64,000 nt of DNA. Source: Utricularia gibba (lineage: Eukaryota; Streptophyta; Magnoliopsida; Lamiales; Lentibulariaceae). The notes beneath the pieces were generated by a model that did not search any database, was not told the DNA's origin, and saw nothing but the letters and a program-made list of their open reading frames with translations. Position numbers and translations under genes: made by a program. Shown in pieces: positions 12,565-22,792 of the stretch (its first letter is position 1; each line of letters starts with the position of its first letter). The stretch spans positions 1,116,001 through 1,180,000 of the forward strand of contig NEEC01000020.1 in NCBI GenBank assembly GCA_002189035.1. The letters are read 5' to 3'.

Positions 12565-14208
12565 TTACAATCCTTTTTGGCTTTTACTGAAAAAATGCTC
12601 AGCTAACTTATCCCTGATCATTCTTCCCGCTGGATCAGATTGCTTGCAAATACTTGCTTTATAACCAATATCATGATGAGTTGACAATGCAACATCTGGA
12701 TTCAGTCTGTCACCACAATCGATGATGATGTTATGAAGCAAACAACATACAAAGATGATGCTTGGAAGTTTCTGGCGATCTGGTCGCCACATGACCTTAT
12801 TGAGGATCCTCCAAGCTCCCTTCAGAAGTGAAAATGCCAAAACCGCAGAAGACATTGTGGTTTCGAGAATGGGCATGAGGTGATGGGCTAAATCAGTGAG
12901 CTCATCATCACTATGGTAAGGTGTTATAAGCCAGGGAAGAAGAGGGTAACCAGGACCACCAACTATGTATTCTCTAATATCCTCTCCATGAGACAACTGC
13001 TTCGAATTCCCATTCAGGCGTTCATCATTTTCACAGAGCTTGTAAAATCCAGAAAATTTGAGCAATCTTGAAATGGGCATACCCCCGGCCATCCAGTTAC
13101 AATGTCAAGAAACCTCGTATTAGAATCAACAACACCTTGCACAAACATGCTATAATTCTTCTTTTGATCACACCAATCATCTGAAGTTTGAATGGCAGGC
13201 AAAGTCATGATTATGTGAGTAGCATCTATTGCTCCACAGCAATTTGGCAGCCCAGAAAATGCTTCAAAACTGGATTTTACTCTCTCCATCTCAGTGGAAT
13301 CAGGCCATCTAAGATGATGCCTTGCACGTTCCTCCATAGCCTCGATGAATCTCCAAGTAACTTGTGACACTGTAGACTGTCCCACACCGAAGGAAGCTCC
13401 AACTGAAACTTGTGATTCACCAGAAGCTAGCCTTCTTAAAGCAATGGCAACCTGCTTCTTGACACTCAAAAGCCTTCCTTCAATGTTGATGAGGCCTGAA
13501 GGAGGTCGAGAAATGAGATCTTCTCGAACAAGTGAACATATGTACTCGAATGTGCCCTTTGATACCCGAAAAAAATGTTTGAAACCTTCTTCCTCATCAA
13601 GGGGTGCATTTGAATCTGAAAGACAAAAAAATATAAACAAAAAAAAAAAAGCCTTAACGATTTCCACCAAATGCTCTGAGCTAATATACATTTTCATTAG
13701 GCTATCAAGTGATACTAGCAGCATAAAAGTTGAACCTCTAGATTGACTACAGCAGTAAGACTCCAGGAAAAAGAGCTGTCTTCAAGATTCAAAGGTGTTC
13801 CCGAGAATAAACTACTCCAATTTTTAACATGGCCTAAATGAATTTCTTGCCAATAAAGAACAAAGCCTCATTTTAATCTAATCTTCATGACTCAAAATGC
13901 GTTTTTGCGTAGCCCCTATAAAACCACAATGTCATCTGCGTGACCCAGAAATAGCGCAAAAATGAAAGAATAAAACAAACTCAGAAACCTGGATCTAAAT
14001 AATTCTTCTTCCAAAACACTTCCCACCATTCACAGTCAAAGGCTGTGTTATCCACTGGAATCGTCCGATTAATCTTGCTCTTGAGCTCCAACTTCTTCTT
14101 CTTCCTATTCTTCTTTATCTTCTGAAATTTCTTTGCATCCTTGATTTTGCTGGCCTTCGGTGGGGCCATGGCGGGATTAACAGAAAAATCTTGCAGCTGC
14201 GACGACAT
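12565..14208 (-). CDS. ALP1-like domesticated PIF/Harbinger transposase (one apparent frameshift)
   Basis: The protein belongs to the DDE_Tnp_4 (HARBI1/ALP1-like) family. Plant ALP1 is a host gene derived from a Harbinger transposase that associates with Polycomb repressive complex 2 (family knowledge). Exon 1 is 14208-13989 (start MSSQLQDFSV, then a lysine-rich stretch KKNRKKKK); exon 2 is 13615-12565, joined in phase at LDP/DSNAPLDEEEGF. Exon 2 shows a helix-turn-helix-like VGASFGVGQSTVSQ, the first Asp in GAIDATHI, and the second region VDSNTRFLDIVTGWPG. The place of the catalytic Glu reads AVLAFSLLKGAWRIL, so Glu is missing, as expected for a domesticated non-transposing member. After GWPG the frame breaks at a run of five C on the plus strand (13082-13086). 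One extra base would give GWPGGMPISRLLKFSG and continue to the stop. There are no flanking inverted repeats, and an intron is present, which favours a host gene over a mobile copy. Confidence 0.85.
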
Positions 14209-15899
14209 TCACATCGCCCTGAGGCGAATGAACCCGTGTCACAAAGAAAGACATGTGAATACACTAGCAAATTAATCTATTATCGATGATTTTCAACCGA
14301 AATGCAAAAATGCACCTCATCCCTGGAGAGTTCCAACACGAGAGTTACAATAAAACCCAAGAGAAACTTTCCCTCACCCAAGAAGAAATGCTGTGAACCG
14401 AAATTGAGCTGCAAGCAAGCACGAACTCAGAGACTGTGCCCACTTTCTACTCTCCCCTCTCTCGCACTTACCATGAAGAAAACGGAGAATATCCCTATCT
14501 GTTCGTCCCAACATTTATTATTTTATTTTATGGAATTATTAGATGATAATCTACAGTTAACCAATGTTGTAGATAACTTTTATAATTTAATTTTACTTCT
14601 AGATATATTTTTGAAAAATAGAAGTAAACCTAACAAAAAGAATTTTGGTAGAAACTAAAGTAGTGTTTTAGAAATTTTTAAAATTTATTTCTACTTTTTA
14701 AAAATAAAAATATTTTTATTTTAAAATATTTTTAATTATAAAATTAATTCTATTAAAAATATTTTTAAAATTATACTATAAAAATTATTTTTTAAAAAAA
14801 TAAAGAATTGATTATTTTTATTTTGTATTTATATTTTCTAAAATAATATTAAAAGTAAAAACATGTTTAAAATTTTTTTCAAAACACTATTTAAATCTAT
14901 TCTTGAAAAGTATAACATGTGTAATTTTTGTAAAAGTTTTTTTTATCTTATAATTTCAAAAGCAATTTTATTAAAAGTACTTTTAAAATTTATGGTGTTT
15001 TGAAAAAAAAAAACTTTTATTAATGTAGAAGTAAAAATAAATTATATAAGTTTTATAAAACATTACTTTAATATACACATCATGTTTGAGGTTTGTAGAA
15101 GAAAATAAAAAAAAAAATATGATGAAATGAAGCTCTCAAGAAGAGAAACCCTATATGGAGTGCAATGAATGACATTGGGGAAATTCCAATATGCCTCAGA
15201 GACACGTACAAGAAGAGAAAATTTCTTCAACAAAATGAAGAGGGTTTATATAGATACAAAAACTATTGACATTGGTTAACTTACAAATTTGAAATTGCTC
15301 TCTTTACCATCAAAAATTGATCTTTCTTTTTTTTTTCTTTTTTTATGTAACTATCCAAAAAAATGTAGATAGGTACATAAGAGTGCATTAGTCTCATGTT
15401 GTCTCATTCTTCATAAATGAAATGCTTAACAAGCTTTTCCACATCATATTCTCTGGTTGAGTATGTCTTAAGCCTCCTTTTTGGGCATTCACTCTATTAG
15501 GCATAAACTTTGTCTAAAAGTTTCTTATGGGGTGACTTTTAATTCTAATTTTAAAGGAGGACAAAAGCATGATTTTCCTTCTTCATAACACTAAACTCTT
15601 GAACTTTAATCGAATGCTAGCATAACCCTATATTCCTATTATGAGGAAGGAAGAGTAACTTTAATCTCCACAGGAAATCCCTTACATTACATTTGTAATC
15701 CTGTACACAACTCATGTTATGAGGCCATTGAATTTAGCTCTCTCCAACAACCTTATAATAAGGGATTTAACCTACATGACAAGGTAAACCATGTTGAGAT
15801 TTCATTGGATAAGTGTCATTAGAGACTAATATAAGAAGATATTTTCCACAACCAACTAATAACAAGTACTTTGTTTAGGACTTGATAAGCCTAGACAAT
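14209..15899. other. Intergenic DNA upstream of the ALP1-like gene
   Basis: About 14209-14500 probably holds the leader and promoter of the ALP1-like gene. From 14500 to 15120 the DNA is extremely A/T-rich. From 15120 to 15900 it is of more normal composition and may be part of the decayed copia element that follows, but I could not recognise any protein block. The frame 14302-14658 is not supported as a gene. Confidence 0.4.
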
Positions 15900-16718
15900 G
15901 ATGGATTGTCATTCTGCATGCAATCTAACAAAGGTCAATGGCTTATCTTCGAAATGGGGAATACATCCCCGTGAGCAAAACATATAATGAGCAAAGATTG
16001 TGAAAAGAGAAAGTCCTATCTTGCCATCAACCTTTTCTTCAAGTATATAACCATGAAAGAAGATGAAAATAATGATCGTCGAACATTTCTTTATGACAAT
16101 GATTGAAGTGGTTATCATAAGATTCCCACTATGTCCTAAGCTATGAGAGAGTCTTGCATAGGTCCGTCATCATCCTACCATCTTCCTAATGAGAAAATGT
16201 CTCTTAGATGTGAGATAAGACATTCCTCTATTCATCAATTTCTTAGATAAAATATGAACATTTTTGAGATTGTCACGTTTGAGAGCTTTGTGCCAATAGC
16301 CCAAGGTGCTTGTAGACACAACATGACGCTAAGTAGAAGTAAGTGGTGGTGTTATCATCCATGTTAAATCATAAACTTCATTACTTGCTTGTCTTGAGCA
16401 TATTATTAGGTTGCCACCAAAATTATGAATGGAGTAATAGTCATCCTTAGAGGAGATCTTAAATCTTTTTCAAATTAATTAGATTACACTTAAAAGGTTC
16501 ATTTTATGTATAGAAACCCACAACACATCATCAATAAATTTGAGATCAAATGGAGTTTGTAGTTGAGCCTTCCTTTTTCCACTAGCCTCAATTATAGCAC
16601 CATTATCAAGCTTAACACAACGGTTGATAGTTGTATCAAGAGAATAGAAAAAATACCTTTTTACTCACCATGTGAGAAGACGACACATGGTCAAGTTGCC
16701 AAGGGTCTTGAAGTGTGA
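15900..16718 (-). mobile_element. Ty1/copia remnant: protease and pre-integrase part (left of the hAT insertion)
   Basis: Minus-strand translation, in shifting frames, gives WQLDHVSSSHM (protease active-site region, normally D-S-G/A), then FDTTINRCVKLDNGAIIEASG and, further on, LGYWHKALKRDNLKNVHILS, which matches the GAG-pre-integrase motif of copia polyproteins. Numerous stops show it is dead. It is the downstream half of an element whose gag half sits at 20726-21655 across the hAT insertion. The far end near 15.9 kb is uncertain, and no 3' LTR was recognised. Confidence 0.7.
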
Positions 16719-16726
16719 GTTGTGCT
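16719..16726. repeat. Left 8-bp target-site duplication of the hAT element
   Basis: GTTGTGCT lies directly outside the left inverted repeat. The right flank at 20726-20733 is GTGTTGCT, matching at 6 of 8 positions. Eight-base duplications are characteristic of hAT insertion. Confidence 0.6.
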
Positions 16727-19700
16727 TAGAGCTGGATACAAGTCATGTTCAACCAATCAAACTCATAGGTTGACCTATAATGAGTCAACTTGTGATTCAT
16801 ACTCATCACTAAATAGGATGCTAGAGTAGAAGTGGATATGAATGGATTCGACCTATTAACCTATATCCAATTATTTTAAAAATATATATAAAGTATATAA
16901 ATAAATTATAAATATACATATTATATATGAAACCTAATCTCACCTCCCATTCTCCCACTTTCATGCTATTTTCTTTTATGGTGCTCTCAAAGTCTCATTC
17001 TTCACACACTTGATTTCATTCTAGCAATCATATAAGACGAGTTGGGCTATTTTCATTGGTGTTGAGCATTGCAACGATTTGCTTGCTGATTCCATTCCAG
17101 TCATACTATTTATCCATTCTTTTCTTTTTTTTTTGCTCTTAGTTATAAAATAGTGTTGTTGCTGCGTTTTTTTAGTATTCTGGATTTTGTTTTGTTACTT
17201 TTATACATATTACTCTTAATTTGTTAAGTGTCCAAGTTTTCTTTCAAAATGATAGTCTTCAAATCCATCTTTTTCATTTGAGCCAACTCAAAATCCAATT
17301 TTCAATTTAGAATTAGAATATGAGTATGAAACTGAAGTTCGTGAATCTAACTCGAACCCAAATAAGCACAAGTCTTCTGAATCTCTAAATTGACATGATC
17401 ATTTTGTTTTTGAAAAAAACTTTGGATAAAGTGAAGTGTAAAATTGTGCTGTGGAATATAAATGTGGTAAAAGTAGTTCAACTACTAATTTTTTAAAGCA
17501 CATAAAAACTAAGCATTCTAATAAAGATTTTTCTTGTTAACAATCTAAATTAAATGTTGTTGATGATAATGTTAGTGTTAAATTTATTTTTGATGTAAAA
17601 TCTTCTCAAATGAAGTTAGAACTTTACTTGATTTTCTATGAAAAGGTTTTTAATGAAGTAGCAAATCATTATTTTGAAAAATTTATTACTTCTCATTTGC
17701 AATTACATTCTATATCATTTTCCAGAAGTGAGGCTGTTTCTATTGTATTAAAACAATTCGAAAAGAAAAAGTTGGTTGAATTTCAATATTCGAATCTTTA
17801 AAATGTAAAAATTGTTTAACTTATGATGTATGACATGGAAGAAATGGAGATAATTATGTTATTATTACTACTTTATGGGTAGATAACACATGGATCATGC
17901 AAAAGAGAAATCTAGCATTTTGACTTTACGAAACTCCATAAATAAATGCGCACATTGCCATGTTTATTTCTAATATTTGCTGTGAATACATGATTCATGA
18001 TTGCATTTTTCAGTTGCTTTAGATAATGCTTCAAAGAATTCGAGTTCTATTAGAATTTTGAGAACATGTATGACTTCTATGTTAAGTGGTGATTTTTTTC
18101 ATGTAAGATACGTTTGCCACATTTTAAATTTATGTGTTCAAGATATTTTAGAACTTGATTGTATTTCTAGTTTTTTTTTTATGAAAGTTAGTTAACATTC
18201 TGAAAATTTCTAATACGAAAAAAATAACTTTAAATACTAATGTGAAACTAATGGAATTTCATTTAAAATTTTAAAGTGTTATTTACCAATTAGATGGAAT
18301 TTCACATTTTTTATGATTTATTCTATGGTTCATTATGGAAATATAGTTGAAACTTTCTTAATTTATTTCCTAAATTAAATTGCAAGATAGTCAAAATGGA
18401 TTTTGAAAAATTAAACATTTTGGTTGACTATTTATCTATTTTTCATTGTTATATTATGCTTTTTAATAAAGTATATTATCCTAACATACATTTGATGTTA
18501 CATGCTCTAGTCCACATTACATTGTTGTTTAAAAAATATAGTAACATTAATTTTCTTAAATATTTAATTTTTAAAATGATTTCAAAATTTTTGAAATATT
18601 ATGATCTCATTCCAAGTTTAGTTTTTGCTACAAGTATACTTAATCGTAGAATTAAAGGTTGTAAATTACTGGCTAGTTTTAAAATTTTTTATGATTTTTA
18701 CAATTCTTATTAACTTGATGATATTTTTTTAAATGCAAATTCTATTTATGATTCTACGATACGTGCATTAGAACATTTATATGATTTTTATGACATTAAA
18801 CTCAGTAATCTTCAATCTGCATCCCAAGAGGATTAGAGTGATGCAATAGAAAGTGAAGATGATCATTATTCATTGGTCCAAGTTTCGACTACTAACAATA
18901 CAACATCAAAAGAAAATGAAGTTGCATTGTATAATGCAATGCATCAGCTTCATGGGAACAAGGGAGATAACTTTGATCTTCTGGACTGGTGGAAGACTAA
19001 ATCTTCTCATTACCTGTTTTGGCACAAGTTGCAAGAGATGTGCTCACATCTCCATCATCAATGGTGGTTTCGCAAAGTGCATTTAGTGAACGGGTCGAGT
19101 TCCAACATCAAAAAGATCTTCCTTGACTCCAAAGACATTGGAAGCATGTGTACGCTTGAGAGATTTGTTATGTGCTAATCAAAGAGTATAGAATTTAACC
19201 ATCAACAAAGAAGAGGAAGATGATATAGATAACAACTAAGAGTTATGAAGACTTCAAATGATACAGGTAATTTATCAAAAAAAATATTTTTAACTCCACT
19301 GTGTTTAAATCATTTGATGTGATCTTGGCTATAAAAAGAAGATATTTGATTTTTTGTAGCTGATTGATTTTCTTCTCTTTTCCAATAGTTGTTGATTTTT
19401 CCCTAAGTATAACATGTCCTTGACTAATGAGCCCATTATCCCTTCTAAGTTTTTTCTTGTAAAGGGCATCAACAAAGAAAACTCAAAATCCATAAAAAGA
19501 AAAACTCATTCAAGACAATAGATCTGAAGTAGTAAAAAAAAAACTTTTATTTTTGAAATTTCAAAGAGCCTCCAGCACAATGACACATCTAAGAAGTCCA
19601 TTGTTCGAATATAGAAATTGAAATTGCAGTTGGGTGTGGAATGAACATTGTTGGAGGGAAACCACTTGATCTTAACTTTTTTCTTTGAATCAATTGCTTT

Positions 19701-20725
19701 TTTATTTTAAAATTTTATTAGTATTCGATCTCTATCACCAATTTGGCTCAATCACATTGTTTTTTATTTTTTAATTTCTTTTAGCTTTCAATCCTAACAT
19801 CTTCACTAGATCGATTCCTTACGCATAACCCACATCTGTCAAATGTTCGATCTTTATCTCTTCTTTAGCTTGAGTGATTTGTTTTTTATATTTTAATTTC
19901 TTTCAGCATTCAATCTTTATGTCTTCTTTTGATTGATTGTAATAACCACTTTGTGATACACAAAGAGACGTGGGTAACATGTAACCCACACCCATCAGCT
20001 GTTCGATCCTTATGGCTTGGCTGGATCAAGTCCATTATTTTTTATTTTTAAATTTCCTTTTGTAATCGATCCTCAGGTGTTGTTTTGATCAATTGCAGAA
20101 ACTACACTCACGTGGCTTCAAGATACATCCATGGATGTGGGTTACTAATCTATTAAATTATTTTATATTATATAAAGCTTTTACTTTCAAAACTTCAAAG
20201 CAAAATACGGATATGTAAAAAGAATTAATGGAAAAAAATAAGAAATGAATATTCTTTTTTTGTAATGAGGGATAAACATGTAAATTTACAAAGAGAAATA
20301 GAAATAAAAAATAGGAAGTGACTCAAAGCTACTTTTTATATTCAATGTATTTTGTAATAAATAGAATTAGTTGAGAAATTAAATGTAGAAAGCATAATGT
20401 GGTTTTGCAATAATTTATTTTTATTTTTACATTTTTTGAGAAGTAGAATTAAAAAAAAAAGTAATTACCTTGAGCTCCAACCCTATGTATTCATCCACAT
20501 ATCAGATATACATATACAAAATATTAAGAATGTGAAAAATATGCTAAACAGATAATAAAAGTTAAAAACTCTGAAACCCATAGGTTCAACTCAACAGTTC
20601 AACTCAATTACGAGCCGGGTTAAGGACTTAACCCACATGAGTTTGGCCCACCAAGTCAGCTACTTAATTTTTGACTTGATGAGTTGGACTCATTTCCGTA
20701 CAAGTCCGACCTATTCCCATTTCTA
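16727..20725 (+). mobile_element. hAT transposon, 4.0 kb, decayed, inserted in copia
   Basis: Ends: the left starts TAGAGCTGGATACAAGTC and the right, read from the opposite strand, starts TAGAAATGGGAATAGGTC. They match at about 12 of 18 positions and fit the TAGNGNTGG type of hAT ends. Inside, on the plus strand, there is a BED-type zinc-finger trace (CAVEYKCGK, then FLKHIKTKHS near 17440-17520) and a catalytic-domain block VALDNASKNSSSI followed by GDFFHVRYVCHILNLCVQD (18005-18160). The C-terminal dimerisation block NFDLLDWWKTKSSHY lies near 18970-19010. Several stops and frame changes make the transposase inactive. The 3' part (19680-20100) carries degenerate tandem repeats. A related C-terminal block occurs at the right edge of the window. 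Confidence 0.82.
19680..20100. repeat. Degenerate tandem repeats inside the hAT element
   Basis: A T-rich block (TTGTTTTTTATTTTTTAATTT followed by a TTCGATC-TTAT box and a TTGATTGATT-like tail) recurs four to five times with variation, at roughly 19690, 19750, 19865, 19930 and 20030. Units are about 70-110 bases. They lie between the transposase remnant and the right inverted repeat. They could be old subterminal repeats or simple unequal-crossover products. Confidence 0.45.
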
Positions 20726-21655
20726 GTGTTGCTGCAATAGAATAGGATTCAACCAAGATAAACATGTACTCTGCTTTCCCTAATCTATCTAATTGTAGAG
20801 TTGGGATCGTGATGAAGCAAGCAAAAACAATGACATTGCTGCTTGGAGAGTACCGTTTTTCTTGGTGAAATAAATTTTGTCCACATGGCCAAGCTGCCTC
20901 CACATGATTGCATCTGGTCTTTTGCAACAATATTTTGCTAGAATGAGCAAGGCAAGCCACTAGTACACTGATGATCCACTCATTGTCTATTGAGCTGCTA
21001 TAGCTCGTATTGTAGTAGAATTGTCCCTTAGTATGTTGAGAGCTTCAAGAGAATTCATGGCCTTAGTCATAGTTAACTGATGATCATCTACTCTATTTTC
21101 AAGTACACTAACCTTAGGCTCAAATTGAAGCAAAAGATAGTGTAGAATTTTCTTTGCAATGAAAAGCTTGTCCTTGTGAACACTTAACATCTCAAGCTAA
21201 TTACAATTTTAGATACATGATCAACCTATTGCTTGATTGATTCAATGAAGTATATTTTTAGACCGTCAATCTCTGTTCGAGATTGGTAACGGTTAGTTTC
21301 TTTATAAGCTTATTACCCTCAAATTCAAGATTTAGTTACACCTAGAGTTCTCATAGATCTTTATCCATGGTATGATCGATCAATCAAGACCTAAAAAAAT
21401 GACCATGTTAGCTGATTCTTTTCTTTTTAAAAGTTCTTCATATCTAGCTATGGTAGCTGCTGAATTCACTATTAGTTTTGGAACAAGAGCATCCATCTCA
21501 GCATCCCATGACTTTGTTATGCTCAAGTATAGCTATTCCCACACTACATAATTTGAGTCATCAAATTTCCAAACTACTAATATCATGGTTGCATCCATGA
21601 GTATATAGGATATCATGGGGAGGAGGGGGGAGGGGTTCAAGACTTTGATACCAAA
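20726..21655 (-). mobile_element. Ty1/copia remnant: primer-binding site and gag (right of the hAT insertion)
   Basis: Read on the minus strand, the order is a primer-binding-site-like TTTGGTATCAAAGTC (21655-21641), then FDDSNYVVWEYL (gag N-terminus), and IAKKILHYLLLQFEPKVSVLE with a downstream SLEAL block near 21000-21170 (gag UBN2-like domain). It ends in a zinc-knuckle trace LGHVDKIYFTKKNG near 20860-20910. This is the normal gag order, and it continues into the protease region at 16718 once the hAT element is removed. The copy is dead, with many stops. Confidence 0.7.
21641..21655 (-). other. Primer-binding site of the copia remnant
   Basis: TTTGGTATCAAAGTC resembles the sequence complementary to the 3' end of initiator Met-tRNA used by many plant copia elements (TGGTATCAGAGC). 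The sequence just beyond, starting TGTTGGATCG in plus orientation at 21656, would be the LTR edge. It follows the usual TG...CA rule. Confidence 0.55.
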
Positions 21656-22792
21656 TGTTGGATCGTGTACTGAGAATAATCATCAAGTGTGCTGATGTAT
21701 GGATTCGTGTGCAAAAGCAACACTTAAACTGTTATGGTCGTTTTCAGGATATCCTTGAATAGAATAACATCTAAACCAAATCCAATGACGATAAATAAGA
21801 GATGCCTAACTACTCATTTGACAATTAAAAAACACTACAACTAGATAAGGCCACTCCTTATTATTGTAGTCATTATTCACCATAAAATTGCATAAGTAGA
21901 ACAGAATTGAGCACCAAGATGACTTGATCTATGATGACACATGGATAGCTTGACAATGGTGTGGTAAGTTGGCTTCATCTCAAACAAGACTTGCATTTAT
22001 GTGAACTACAACACAGCAACTTAAGAAGAATAAAAACCAAAGATGGGGTGAGGAGTTCACATTTTTTCTAGATGAACCACCATTGAAAGAAAAGCTATAT
22101 GTTGAGATACTCAACAAAAACATCCAAACGTACCTACCCTCCATGCTTATAACTGTTTGTTTCATTGGTTAGTAGCCTTGGTTAAGTATATGGGGGTTGA
22201 TGCAAACTTGATTTGAATGGATCCATCTTACATCTAGTTAGGTGGCACAACATGATCTCATACACAATGGAAACCTCTTCATCTTCAATTACAACCAAGA
22301 AAGCTCTTAAGCTATGTGGTAGCCAACCTAAACGACATTGTCTACAATACACAAATCAATGAGAAGTCTTGATTGTGAAGCATGAGCATTTGCAATAAAT
22401 CCACTAAAATCGATCAACTAATGGTTTTAAATTAATCATTTTCTCATGTGTTTGTATTTTCAATATAATTGAAGTTGTTATACTGAAATACAAAGAAAAA
22501 TAATAAAAACTTCATAAATGATAAATCAGTAAAAACTATTGCATAACACACTTGGATGCTGCTACCACATTAGCATTCAGTTTTTCTTTGGCTAGTGTGA
22601 TGGCCTCTGCGTCTGCCCAACTATTTCACACAACCTTGAGATTTTACAGTTCCGAATGCCGCTCAGAGTATTGGAAGTACAGCAAGATGGTCACTTTTAT
22701 AAGCTTATAGTGTGTGCAGACACCCCCTTCACCTCAGATGCAGTTGATGCAGAGCCAACCATCCTCCCCTCCAAGCTCCAGCTTACAGCCGT
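21656..22792. other. Probable copia LTR followed by the 3' flank of the subtilase gene
   Basis: The first few hundred bases should be the LTR of the copia remnant by position, but no second copy was found to set its length. The rest is unremarkable. The minus-strand frame 21980-22165 has no recognisable features. About 22580-22792 is likely the 3' UTR of the subtilase gene. Confidence 0.4.

Noticed and set aside
13345-13746. Plus-strand frame of 133 codons over the ALP1-like gene
   Set aside because: It is antisense to the conserved transposase-derived exon and has no family features.
14302-14658. Plus-strand frame of 118 codons
   Set aside because: It runs into A/T-rich low-complexity sequence, has no conserved block and no splice partner.
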